From: Myroides oncorhynchi
GTDB taxonomy: Bacteria > Bacteroidota > Bacteroidia > Flavobacteriales > Flavobacteriaceae
DNA length: 64,000 bases
Direction of reading: 5' to 3'
Assembly (NCBI RefSeq): GCF_020905415.1
Contig: NZ_JAJJMP010000001.1
Span: 1,499,501-1,563,500 of the forward strand
Position numbers and translations under genes: made by a program. The notes below the pieces were generated by a model that saw only the letters and a program-made list of their open reading frames with translations, searched no databases and was not told the DNA's origin. Shown in pieces: positions 44,124 to 52,630 of the stretch. Position 1 is the stretch's first letter, and the number at the start of each line of letters is the position of its first letter.

Positions 44124-44411
44124 ATGATAACACATATAGTAATGTGGAGGCTGAAAGATGAAAATAAAGAAGCCAACAAGTTAGAAATGAAAAGACTTTT
44201 AGAAGATCTTAAAGGAAAAGTAGATGCATTAGAGTCTATTGCTGTGTCATTTAACGATGCTCAAGCAGATCCTAAAAACTTTGAGGTGATCTTACATACA
44301 ACGTTTAAAGATTTTGATCAGTTAGATGCTTATGCTAAACACCCAGAACACTTAAAAGTAGTTGACTTTATTAAATCAGTAGTAACAGAGCGCGTAGCGA
44401 TTGATTACTAA
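44124..44411 (+). CDS. Dabb (stress-responsive A/B barrel) family protein
   Basis: A 95-aa dimeric alpha/beta-barrel protein beginning ITHIVMWRLKDE, with the typical His-x-Val/Val-Met-Trp start and a TTFKDFDQLDAYAKHPEH segment followed by VKSVVTERVAIDY. Family members have varied functions. It lies 64 bp after tyrA and ends at a terminator. Function not assigned. Confidence 0.9.
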   Translation: MITHIVMWRLKDENKEANKLEMKRLLEDLKGKVDALESIAVSFNDAQADPKNFEVILHTTFKDFDQLDAYAKHPEHLKVVDFIKSVVTERVAIDY

Positions 44412-44458
44412 TCTGATGAATTCAATAAGATAGTTATTTAGTTATCAATTTTAGTTTA

Positions 44459-44494
44459 AAAGCAGTTTGTAGTAGTAGCAAACTGCTTTTTTTT
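44459..44494 (+). terminator. Terminator after the Dabb gene
   Basis: An 11-bp stem AAAGCAGTTTG/CAAACTGCTTT with a 9-nt loop is followed by a run of T. Confidence 0.92.
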
Positions 44495-44654
44495 GCCTTT
44501 TTTTAAACGTTTAGGATACCATCATTATAATTAGTTTATATGTTGATCAGATTATTATATCTTTTTTAGTTACTGATAATTAATAATTTATGATTATTTT
44601 TATGTTAATTAGAGGGTGGTGACCTCTCCTAAGTGTTAATTAAAAGCTATAATT

Positions 44655-45103
44655 ATGAAGAAAATTGCATTGTCGTTACTGTGTATGATGTTACCTGTAT
44701 GGAGGTCTATGCAGATGATAGTATGACAAAACGTGTAACCTACTATACAAGTGGTCAAGTAGAGCAGGAGCGCAACTTTAAACAAGGGAAAGAAGATGGT
44801 GTGTCTAAGGCTTTTACAAATGAAGGGAAGATGAAATACGAGAAGACTTTCGTCAATGGGAAGCAGATCGGTAAAGAGGTATCTCTGATATCGTCTAATA
44901 ATGGTGATTACCTAATAACATGTAGCTATAATGACAAGGGAAATAAGGATGGAGATTATACTGAAGAATGGGCTGATTCTAAGAAACCAAAAGTAAAAGG
45001 CAAATATGTAAACGGGCAGAAAGACGGCAAGTGGACTCAATGGACTTCTAGAGGTGAAGTGAGAAAAGAAGAGACGTTTAAGAATGGAGCAGTAGTGAAT
45101 TAG
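44655..45103 (+). pseudogene. MORN-repeat protein with signal peptide out of frame
   Basis: ATG 44655 opens a good signal-peptide start (MKKIALSLLCMMLPV) in one frame that stops after 23 codons (44724-44726). The body, with MORN-like repeats (TKRVTYYTSGQVEQERNFKQGKEDG, KVKGKYVNGQKDGKW), is in the neighbouring frame and runs to 45103. Adding one base near 44698 would join them as ...LPV-MEVYA-DDSMT, with VYA a plausible cleavage site. So the gene looks split by a 1-bp deletion. As written, the body can be translated only from a GTG at 44633 or an internal ATG (44699), without a signal. The next gene follows at 4 bp. Confidence 0.7.
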
Positions 45104-45106
45104 ATT

Positions 45107-46270
45107 ATGGATTTAAGAGTGTATATATCCCTGTTGATAGGATTGGTCTTGGTATGTAGTAGTTGTAAGAAGGGTAGTTCAAGGGATGAAATTAGAAGTT
45201 ATTTTGATAGTATTAATGAAGCTAAGAAAGAGTTCTTTAGTCATACGATAACTATGGATACTACCACTATAGGAGAGAGATTACGTCTTCGATTACCAAC
45301 TACTCCTGTTTTCATAAATGGTGTCGAGAAGCAGATACCATTTATGTATTCATGTGATATATGGGAACAAGATGAGAATAGAGCTATGCATTTAAGTGTA
45401 GGTGATTTAAGTATAACTGATAGTGAACTAAATATTCAATTCAATCATATATTCTCAATTAAAGAGGAAAGCAATATGAGGGCTGGAGATTTGTTTTTTA
45501 TTCGTAGTAAAGACCCTCAAGCCATAACTGTAGATGATTTACTAGAAGGTATTGAATACCAAGTATTATATTTTGATAAAGAATGTGTTATTTACCAACA
45601 AGGCGAAAATATATATGCACAATTTTTTAAGTATTTTGCTACCGAAGGTGTTTATGCTGTGTTTTATACAGATACATTCTTTAAACTGAGAGGTGAGTAC
45701 TTACCTGTTAAGCTTGATTTCATCATAGATGACCTAAGGATAGTTAAGGCTTTTTTTAGTCAGAATAAGTTAACTTCTTTTAAAACATGGGACGACTATA
45801 TGAAAAGTTTTAGTCCGAGTATGTTACAGGCAGTTGAAAAACAAAGACAGTATGTATCTAAGGTGGTGTCTGATATTGTAGATGGAAAAGTGGTAATCAG
45901 TGGGCAACAGTATATCTCAATACCTTTAGCAATGGATACTAATAAGGTTTGGGATAGGTTACATAAACAAGCTGTAAATAAAGAGTTTATTTTTGATAGC
46001 AATAACTACAAGTTTGATTTTAAGGAAGTAGATTATTGGTACAATAGACAAAATAATATCTCAGTAATTTATAAAGATCACAATACTATTATTTTTAAGT
46101 ATAAAACATTAAGTCATTCTACCTATAGCTATATTAAGAAAATAACACTAGGAGGTAAGGACTTTCTTTTAGTTGATTATAAGTTTATAGAAAATCCAGA
46201 ACTATGGAAAACAGAAGCAATGATGATGTATAATCTTCGTATGCTAGAAAGTCTTCCTGAACTTAAATAA
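45107..46270 (+). CDS. Putative lipoprotein, 387 aa
   Basis: An N-terminal hydrophobic segment (YISLLIGLVLVCSSCKKG) ends with cysteines at 17 and 20 and looks like a lipoprotein signal, though the lipobox is not perfect. The mature part shows no family I recognise. It is rich in aromatic and Lys residues, with a repeated FDxxNNY-like end. It begins 4 bp after the MORN-repeat gene and likely works with it at the cell envelope. Confidence 0.72.
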   Translation: MDLRVYISLLIGLVLVCSSCKKGSSRDEIRSYFDSINEAKKEFFSHTITMDTTTIGERLRLRLPTTPVFINGVEKQIPFMYSCDIWEQDENRAMHLSVGDLSITDSELNIQFNHIFSIKEESNMRAGDLFFIRSKDPQAITVDDLLEGIEYQVLYFDKECVIYQQGENIYAQFFKYFATEGVYAVFYTDTFFKLRGEYLPVKLDFIIDDLRIVKAFFSQNKLTSFKTWDDYMKSFSPSMLQAVEKQRQYVSKVVSDIVDGKVVISGQQYISIPLAMDTNKVWDRLHKQAVNKEFIFDSNNYKFDFKEVDYWYNRQNNISVIYKDHNTIIFKYKTLSHSTYSYIKKITLGGKDFLLVDYKFIENPELWKTEAMMMYNLRMLESLPELK

Positions 46271-46282
46271 CGAGATAAAATT

Positions 46283-46316
46283 AAAGCTCTTAGATATCCT
46301 CTAAGAGCTTTTGTTA
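46283..46316. terminator. Bidirectional terminator between the lipoprotein gene and ansA
   Basis: A stem AAAGCTCTTAG/CTAAGAGCTTT between converging genes, with A-rich and T-rich sides. Confidence 0.85.
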
Positions 46317-46319
46317 TTT

Positions 46320-47348
46320 TTATTCTTCCATTTCTCCACAGAGTGGAGTTTCGAAGGTGGTTTTAAAGTCTGTAATGTCTTTTTGCTTAAGCATAAACAT
46401 TAGTTTAGTAATAGCCGCTTCTGTAGTAATATCTTTACCAGAGATTACGCCTATTTCCTTAAGTTCAGTACTCGTCTCATATTTACCCATGTGCACACTT
46501 CCACTAGAGCATTGAGTAACGTTGATTACTTTTAGTCCATTCTTAATGGCATCAGCTAGAGTAGTAAGGAACCATGACTCAGTAGGTGCATTCCCTGCTC
46601 CATAAGTTTCAAGTACGATACCCTCTAGGCCCTTAATATTAAGGATAGCTTCTAGTACATTTTTTTGAATACCAGGGAACATCTTTAGAATCATCACATT
46701 AGTAGACATTTCTTTATGTACTGTAAATGGTAACTCAGTTGTACTATAGTTTAGCAAATGTTTGTTTATACGCAAGTTAACTCCTGACTCCGCTAGGTGA
46801 GCGATGTTAGGGGAAGTAAACGCATTAAATAACTCAGCACTTACTTTAGAAGTTCTATTTCCTCTATATAGTTTGTACTCAAAGTATAGACATACCTCTT
46901 GTATTACAGGTACATTGTTTTCCTGTACAGCAGCCACTTGAATAGCAGTGATTAGATTTTCCTTTGCATCTGTTCGCAAGTCGCCTATAGGTAGCTGTGA
47001 ACCTGTAAGAATAACAGGTTTGCGCAAGTTTTGAAGCATAAAGCTTAAGGCTGAAGCAGAATAAGACATCGTATCAGAACCGTGTAATATCACAAACCCA
47101 TCAAACTTATCATAATTCTCCTCTATCACTGTAGCCATTTGTCCCCATAACTCAGGTCTCATATCAGAAGAGTCTATAGGGGTCTCGAATGAGTATGTCT
47201 CTATCGAGCAATCTAGCATATGTAACTCAGGTATGCGTTCTACTAATTGATCAAAGTTAAAAGCGCGCAAAGCACCCGTTTTGAAGTCTTTAACCATACC
47301 GATGGTACCACCAGTATAGATTAAAAGAATAGTAGGTTTATTGTTCAT
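46320..47348 (-). CDS. ansA: Type I L-asparaginase
   Basis: This 342-aa cytosolic asparaginase has the first catalytic Thr in LIYTGGTIGMV and the second in LHGSDTMSYSASALSF. No signal peptide, matching the low-affinity type I group. It hydrolyses Asn to Asp and ammonia. It is the last gene of a minus-strand set with the acyltransferase, which it overlaps by 11 bp, and with tatD upstream. Confidence 0.95.
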   Translation of the reverse strand: MNNKPTILLIYTGGTIGMVKDFKTGALRAFNFDQLVERIPELHMLDCSIETYSFETPIDSSDMRPELWGQMATVIEENYDKFDGFVILHGSDTMSYSASALSFMLQNLRKPVILTGSQLPIGDLRTDAKENLITAIQVAAVQENNVPVIQEVCLYFEYKLYRGNRTSKVSAELFNAFTSPNIAHLAESGVNLRINKHLLNYSTTELPFTVHKEMSTNVMILKMFPGIQKNVLEAILNIKGLEGIVLETYGAGNAPTESWFLTTLADAIKNGLKVINVTQCSSGSVHMGKYETSTELKEIGVISGKDITTEAAITKLMFMLKQKDITDFKTTFETPLCGEMEE

Positions 47349-48474
47349 TGTTTTGTTTTAATTTGTTGACAACAGGGTTAGCATACATAGCTAAGAAACC
47401 ATCTACTACTATCTTATTCTCTTTATCTACACGTAACTCAAGGCGTCTTTCGAATAGTTGCCTCTCTTTTTCGGTGTATTTATCTGCAAATTTATTTGTA
47501 CCATATACGATATCATATGCAATATAATTCGTAGGCCACAAGTGGTAGTTAGCGATGATAGATTTGTCTATTTCCGTAGCTACAGCCTGCATTTGTTTAT
47601 TTGTTTTATCTTCTGTTTGTTTTATATACTCAAGTTCTGTATCAAGTACTTTACCTACAGCGATGTGTATGCCTCTTTTTTGACCGATGATACCACTGTA
47701 TAAGTTGATAAAATCTTCGTTTTTATCTTTGATATAAACTTCGTCATTTGCCTTCGCTAGTAATTGAGGCATTTTAAGAGCATCAGTAGGATCATACTCA
47801 TAAGAAATAGATACAGGTACAATCTTTACTTTCTTAAAGTAATCCATAAGATTAAACTCATCAGATGCCATTCCGATCATCTTAAGAACCCCTTGGTGAG
47901 TTGCATCATTTCCATCTTTAGTACGACCTTCTCTCTGTGCTATCCATACAGATCTGTTTTCTTTAGTAAGTAAATACTGTATGTATTCAGACATCAGTTT
48001 AGAACTTTCTAATAATTCTCTAGGTGGTAATCCACGTTTAACTAAGAAGTTTCTGTTTACTTTAGCTAGAGCTAGTAAGAATGATTTTTGTACTAGGTTA
48101 TCTCCGACTGCAGAAGCCGTCATGACTAGACCATTATCTTTAAGGGCAACATTCAAAAGAGAAGTGTCCATGAGAATATCTCGGTGATTAGAGACATATA
48201 GATAAGCTGTGTCTTTATCTAATTTGTCAAATCCAGAAGTGGTTAGGCCATTTGAGCTTTTCTCTAAGATTTTTTGAATTGAATAGTAAGCAAAATCATC
48301 TTGAAATTGCTGAATTGATTTAACCTCTCTTAGAGAAGTCATCCATTCTTCTTCTGTTTTGTTAGGAAAAGTATAAGCCATTAGCGCTTTTATCATAGGG
48401 TGCTTAGAAATCTGGTATAAGACTTCATTTACCTCGTGATCGTGGTAGTGGCGTATAGAATCAAACTTAGACAT
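47338..48474 (-). CDS. 1-acyl-sn-glycerol-3-phosphate acyltransferase family protein
   Basis: This 378-aa protein has an acyltransferase active-site segment VSNHRDILMDTSLL, in which the acidic residues are at +2 and +6 from His, not the classical HX4D, and a REGRTKDG segment in place of the PEGT motif. It probably acylates glycerolipid precursors or related lipids in the inner membrane, without a strong membrane helix. It overlaps ansA, suggesting co-translation. Confidence 0.82.
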   Translation of the reverse strand: MSKFDSIRHYHDHEVNEVLYQISKHPMIKALMAYTFPNKTEEEWMTSLREVKSIQQFQDDFAYYSIQKILEKSSNGLTTSGFDKLDKDTAYLYVSNHRDILMDTSLLNVALKDNGLVMTASAVGDNLVQKSFLLALAKVNRNFLVKRGLPPRELLESSKLMSEYIQYLLTKENRSVWIAQREGRTKDGNDATHQGVLKMIGMASDEFNLMDYFKKVKIVPVSISYEYDPTDALKMPQLLAKANDEVYIKDKNEDFINLYSGIIGQKRGIHIAVGKVLDTELEYIKQTEDKTNKQMQAVATEIDKSIIANYHLWPTNYIAYDIVYGTNKFADKYTEKERQLFERRLELRVDKENKIVVDGFLAMYANPVVNKLKQNNEQ

Positions 48475-48518
48475 TAGTGTAATGTGTTATTATGAACAAG
48501 TTAATGTTGTTTCTTATG

Positions 48519-49289
48519 TTATATTCCAAACACAGCTATTGAATTTGCTGTAGTTTGTCTTGCTATTTCTTCCAAAGGAAGTGCGTAAATATCGGCTAAT
48601 TTTTCTGCAATATTTACAATATATGTGCTTTCATTTCTTTTACCTCTAAAAGGAACAGGTGCAAGGTACGGAGAATCAGTCTCTAATACGATATGCTCTA
48701 ATGCTATTTTGTTTAAAAATTGGTCTATTTTACCATTTTTAAAGGTAGCAACTCCTCCTATACCTAGCTTTAAGTTATATGAAATTGCTTTTAAAGCTTG
48801 TTCTTCATTCCCTGAAAAGCAGTGGAAAATACCTCTTAGATCATCTCCTTTTTCTCTTTCTAGTACTTCGAACACTTCATCAAATGCATCTCTACAATGG
48901 ATGTTAATAGGAAGTTTATGTTTCTTAGCCAACTGTATTTGATACTGAAAAGCTTCTTGTTGTATTGACAATGTACTTTTATCCCAGTATAGGTCTATTC
49001 CTATTTCTCCTACTGCATAATATCTTCTTCGTGTAAGTTCTGTTTCTACGAAGGCAAGTTCTTGCTTATAGCTGTCTAGTTTTACATCTGTTGGATGTAA
49101 TCCCATCATAAGGAAAATATTGTCAGGAAATTCCTGTTCTAATTCGAACATTGCTTTTGCATAACTCGAATCTATAGCTGGTATAAAAAAACGTGTAACG
49201 CCACTAGATATTGCCCGATTTATTGTTTCTTTACGATCATCTGCAAAAGCATCTGAATATAAGTGTGTATGCGTATCAGTAAAAATCAT
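48519..49289 (-). CDS. tatD: TatD family hydrolase
   Basis: This 256-aa amidohydrolase-fold protein has the TatD metal ligands DTHTHL, GEIGID, NIHCRDAFDEV, HCFSG and ETDSPYLAPVPFRGKRNE. Family members are Mg-dependent 3'-5' DNases. It heads the minus-strand set with the acyltransferase and ansA; the 44-bp gap suggests co-transcription. Divergent from the retropepsin-like gene. Confidence 0.93.
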   Translation of the reverse strand: MIFTDTHTHLYSDAFADDRKETINRAISSGVTRFFIPAIDSSYAKAMFELEQEFPDNIFLMMGLHPTDVKLDSYKQELAFVETELTRRRYYAVGEIGIDLYWDKSTLSIQQEAFQYQIQLAKKHKLPINIHCRDAFDEVFEVLEREKGDDLRGIFHCFSGNEEQALKAISYNLKLGIGGVATFKNGKIDQFLNKIALEHIVLETDSPYLAPVPFRGKRNESTYIVNIAEKLADIYALPLEEIARQTTANSIAVFGI

Positions 49290-49370
49290 TTTGAATAGTG
49301 TGTTTTTCTAAATTGCTAGATTAATGGTACAAAAGTACCTTTTAAAAAGAATTTAAACTACATTTGATTG

Positions 49371-49808
49371 ATGGAAAACATGAAGGAAATATTAAAAAAG
49401 AAGAGATATAAGAAAATTAGGTTTAAAGTATCAAAAACAAATCACCTTTTTGTCTCTGCAAAGATAAATGGTGTGTCTGGAGATTTTATCATTGATACAG
49501 GAGCTTCTAATAGTTGTATTGACTTTAGTTATGTCGATTTTTTTAAGATTAGTCCTGAGCATTCTTCTACTAAAGCATCTGGTGCAGGTGCGAATGGGAT
49601 GCACACTCAAGTAGCCTATCACAACGAATTACAAATGAGTCGCTGGTCTAGTATGTCATTTAATTTAGTAATACTAGATCTTACGCATGTCAATGTGGCC
49701 TTAGTAGAGTATAAGGTCAAAACTGTACATGGTATTATAGGCTCTGATGTGTTACTTAATGGAAATGCTATTATAGATTATAAAGAGCAAATTCTCTATC
49801 TACAATAA
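49371..49808 (+). CDS. Retropepsin-like aspartic protease (clan AA)
   Basis: This 145-aa protein has the single-domain retropepsin pattern: active-site GDFIIDTGASNSCID (about residue 40) and a later hydrophobic-hydrophobic-Gly as HGIIGSDVLL, as in clan AA dimeric proteases. Predicted to act as a dimer. No signal peptide, so cytosolic; substrates unknown. ATG 49371 is preferred to a TTG one codon upstream. Confidence 0.88.
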   Translation: MENMKEILKKKRYKKIRFKVSKTNHLFVSAKINGVSGDFIIDTGASNSCIDFSYVDFFKISPEHSSTKASGAGANGMHTQVAYHNELQMSRWSSMSFNLVILDLTHVNVALVEYKVKTVHGIIGSDVLLNGNAIIDYKEQILYLQ

Positions 49809-49812
49809 GTGA

Positions 49813-50388
49813 TTATCGCTTAGACTTACTCCATTCTTCAGCTACTAGTTCTAGCTCTTTATACCAGTCTTCTCCATACTTGCGAATTAGCGGGGCTTTA
49901 AGGAATTTATATACAGGTACACTTAGCTCTTGACCTAATGTACATGCATCACTACAGATATGCCATTTATGATAGTTAACAGCAGAAAATGAAGAGAATT
50001 CTTTAATTCGAATAGGGTATAAGTGACAAGAGATTGGTTTTTTCCAATCAATTAATCCTTCATTATAAGCTTTCTCAATACCACAAAGTGCCATTTCGTT
50101 TTCATAGATTACATAAGCACATTCTCCTCCTTCTATTAATGGAGTTTCATATTCTTCATCATCACTATATATTGAGGTACCTTGTTCTTCGATAGCAGCA
50201 ATACCTTCTGGACGTAAGAAGGGTTTTACTTTATCATATACAGATCTAAGTATTTCTACTTCACCGTCTTCCACAGGAGCACCTGCATCTCCATCAATAC
50301 AGCACTCTCCTTTACAAGCTGATAGGTTACACACGAATTCTTTTTCAAGAACTTCTTCTGATACTATTGTTTTTCCTATTTGAAACAT
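49813..50388 (-). CDS. DUF3109 family protein
   Basis: The 191-aa protein starts MFQIGKTIVSEEVLEKEFVC and has the family's cysteine clusters: CNLSACKGECC near the N-terminus, then CAYVIY, CGIEKAY, CHLYPIR and CSDACTLG. The spacing suggests a metal or Fe-S site. The family is common in Bacteroidota but has no proven role. Start is set at 50388; an in-frame Met at 50415 adds nine residues. Confidence 0.9.
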   Translation of the reverse strand: MFQIGKTIVSEEVLEKEFVCNLSACKGECCIDGDAGAPVEDGEVEILRSVYDKVKPFLRPEGIAAIEEQGTSIYSDDEEYETPLIEGGECAYVIYENEMALCGIEKAYNEGLIDWKKPISCHLYPIRIKEFSSFSAVNYHKWHICSDACTLGQELSVPVYKFLKAPLIRKYGEDWYKELELVAEEWSKSKR

Positions 50389-50772
50389 CTGAATATTATA
50401 TATAATTGGGTGCAAAATTACGAATCTTTAATCAAATAATTTCTTTTGCTTTTAGTTTAACCTTTTAGAACTACTATTTAGTTTCAATATAAAACACTTG
50501 AAGCGAGTTAGTTGTTTATTTGATGACTCTAATTGTTAATTATAAATTTGTTTATAGTGTTAATGTTTTGATTCTAAATAAGCCTATTTACCTTGTTTAG
50601 AATTAAAGTATTGTAATTATAAGTCTGGGTTCCTTATAATATTTATCTGATAATGGAATTTAGTGGTTGATATTAGTGCTGTTAAAATAATTAGCATGTA
50701 TGTTAAAGGATTGCCCTAGTGATGGTTTTTTTGTACTTTCGGGAGGTGAAATCAAATTCTTTATCATTAGAA
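50389..50772. other. 384-bp gap upstream of the small membrane protein gene
   Basis: AT-rich gap between divergent genes, presumably holding both promoters. TCTGGGTT at 50629-50636 recalls the end of the dispersed palindromic repeat, but no further similarity is seen around it. No gene, RNA or strong hairpin found. Confidence 0.6.
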
Positions 50773-50967
50773 ATGAAAATATTTAGTTACATAATTATTG
50801 TATTTGCTGTAGCATTAGTCGTGTTAAACGCCACTAAATTAGACTTTAATAACCTTTTTCAAGGAGATAGTCTTATAGCATTGATTGGTATTGTGGCAGT
50901 GCTTTGTGCAGTGTGTATTATACTGATCTATCGTACGTCAAAAATGATAAACGATAAGACAAAATAA
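50773..50967 (+). CDS. Small membrane protein, 64 aa
   Basis: The ATG at 50773 starts MKIFSYIIIVFAVALVVLNATKLDF; two hydrophobic helices (about 4-20 and 32-53) flank a short loop. No family is recognised. The frame is open further upstream to 50719, but that extension has no hydrophobic or family character. It lies 5 bp before the FAD-binding protein gene, so the two are probably co-transcribed. Confidence 0.7.
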   Translation: MKIFSYIIIVFAVALVVLNATKLDFNNLFQGDSLIALIGIVAVLCAVCIILIYRTSKMINDKTK

Positions 50968-50972
50968 ATCAG

Positions 50973-51587
50973 ATGGAAGTATTTGATGTTCTTATTATTG
51001 GAGGGGGCGTTTCGGGAGTATCATGTGCGCAAGTACTTGGTAGTGCTGTAAAAAAGCCATTTGTAGCAGATAAGAAAGTAGGAATAATCATGCACCAAAA
51101 GGCTTCTATGCTCCAAGATGCAATTTTTTATAATGCTTATGGTATTAAACAGGGAACATTAGGGAGTGATTTGTTAGCTCAGTCTATAGAAGACTTGAAT
51201 TATTATGATCATTTGACTCAAATCTTTGGAGTGAAAGTAACCTCTATTAATAGAACAAATGAATTGTATGAAGTACATACGAATAAAGAGATATTCACTA
51301 CTAGATTAGTAGTCGTGGCTGTTAATTCTAGTCCTACTTTTGATATAGGAGGTTTGCTAGAATTCGTAGAGCCTCATAAAAAATCATTGGCTAGTAAGAA
51401 TCGAATACAACTTAAGAATAATGATCATCTAGTAGTAGATGGAATTTATGTAGTAGGGACATTGGCTGGACATAGAAGTCAGTTAGCTATAGCTGCTGGT
51501 AGTGGAGCTGCAGTCGCTACAGATATTCTTACACTGTGGAATGATGGTATAGAGACGCATAGTCATGATAGTACACGAGTGAAATAG
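50973..51587 (+). CDS. Small FAD/NAD(P)-dependent oxidoreductase
   Basis: The 204-aa protein starts with a dinucleotide-binding fold LIIGGGVSGVSCAQVLG and has a late IYVVGTLAGHRSQLAIAAGSG, the second FAD-binding motif of thioredoxin-reductase-like proteins. It lacks a CxxC redox pair and most of the NADPH domain, so it is shorter than typical members (about 300). Function unknown. Preceded by the 64-aa membrane protein. Confidence 0.8.
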   Translation: MEVFDVLIIGGGVSGVSCAQVLGSAVKKPFVADKKVGIIMHQKASMLQDAIFYNAYGIKQGTLGSDLLAQSIEDLNYYDHLTQIFGVKVTSINRTNELYEVHTNKEIFTTRLVVVAVNSSPTFDIGGLLEFVEPHKKSLASKNRIQLKNNDHLVVDGIYVVGTLAGHRSQLAIAAGSGAAVATDILTLWNDGIETHSHDSTRVK

Positions 51588-51610
51588 TTTACTTTAAGTG
51601 GGTAATATAA

Positions 51611-51645
51611 AAAGGTGCTTAAGTTTTTGTCTTAAGCACCTTTTT
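51611..51645. terminator. Bidirectional terminator between the FAD gene and the PCMD gene
   Basis: A 13-bp stem AAAGGTGCTTAAG/CTTAAGCACCTTT with loop TTTTTGT, between converging genes. Confidence 0.93.
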
Positions 51646-51652
51646 ATATATA

Positions 51653-52618
51653 TTAGTATACCAATCCCACATTATCTACCCATAGTCGGCTATCTGTATT
51701 ACCGATGTACGCACCTCCATTACTAGAAGAGAACTGTACGATTAAGTGTGTGACTTCATCATCTGCTGTCCCCCATCCTTCTTCTTTGATTGGCACCATT
51801 TTACCTTTACTGTTTCTAGCGTAGTAGGCATTACTTCCACTTCTTAATGCCATGTGTGAAGCATAGTAACCCTGTTTAGAGATATCTCCATAGTTTACAG
51901 TTAAGCGATGCTTGTTTTGCCATGTTTTAATAGATTTGTCCATAAGTTCCCATCCTGTACCTATGCGTTTAGCATGTATGTTCCCATCTTTGTCTTCCCA
52001 TCTTTTTTGGAGTAAAATCTGTACCTCTGCTTTATCTGTTCTCTTGGCATCGGTTCCGCTTCCCATACCATTTACATGCTTGGATTGACCACCAGTGATA
52101 ACTTTGTAATCAAACTGGAGTGCTTTAGGTTTTTTGGTAAAAGCAATACCTGTTACTAATTTGCTTTGTGGATTTTTAGTATCTGTAATTGGTTCTAGCA
52201 TTTCTCCTAAAAAGATAGTACCACTTGCTAATACATTGATGTTGATAACTCCTAATACTTTTACTTTTTCAATACGAGTTTCTAAACGAGCAGCATATCC
52301 ATTGTCTCTTTTCTCTGGAAACACTGTTACGCTACCTTTGGTAATACCACTTACTGTAGCGAGTACAGACGAGGTAGCCCATGGAGATTTTTTGTTTTTA
52401 TAAGGAGTGTTGTCTTTTAAAGTATCTTTTGTTTCTGTTATCTCATATAGATACTGTGTTTTACCACCGATCACGAAAGATTCTTTTATCTCGCGTACCA
52501 TCCAATGATCCATATTACCTAAGCGAATGGATTCTATTTTTTCACTTTGAGCTGTTGCTGCGAAAGGCAAGGCAAGTAGTAGTAAAGTAAGTATGTTAAG
52601 TTTTGGCTTTGTTGTCAT
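51653..52618 (-). CDS. Exported PCMD domain protein
   Basis: This 321-aa protein has a signal peptide (about 1-23, LLLLALPFAATAQ) and resembles the PCMD (putative carbohydrate metabolism) domain: PWATSSVLA, DNGYAARLET, ASGTIFLGEM, AFTKKPKALQFDYK and a C-terminal VDNVGLVY. PCMD proteins are surface or periplasmic with unproven role. It is the last gene of a set with the EptA-like transferase (12 bp upstream) and the D15-like barrel. Confidence 0.82.
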   Translation of the reverse strand: MTTKPKLNILTLLLLALPFAATAQSEKIESIRLGNMDHWMVREIKESFVIGGKTQYLYEITETKDTLKDNTPYKNKKSPWATSSVLATVSGITKGSVTVFPEKRDNGYAARLETRIEKVKVLGVININVLASGTIFLGEMLEPITDTKNPQSKLVTGIAFTKKPKALQFDYKVITGGQSKHVNGMGSGTDAKRTDKAEVQILLQKRWEDKDGNIHAKRIGTGWELMDKSIKTWQNKHRLTVNYGDISKQGYYASHMALRSGSNAYYARNSKGKMVPIKEEGWGTADDEVTHLIVQFSSSNGGAYIGNTDSRLWVDNVGLVY

Positions 52619-52630
52619 ATTGTTGTTTTG

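Noticed and set aside
50626..50640. Further copy of the dispersed repeat from TCTGGGTTCC
   Set aside because: Only the terminal 8 bp match; neither the core nor the other end is present.
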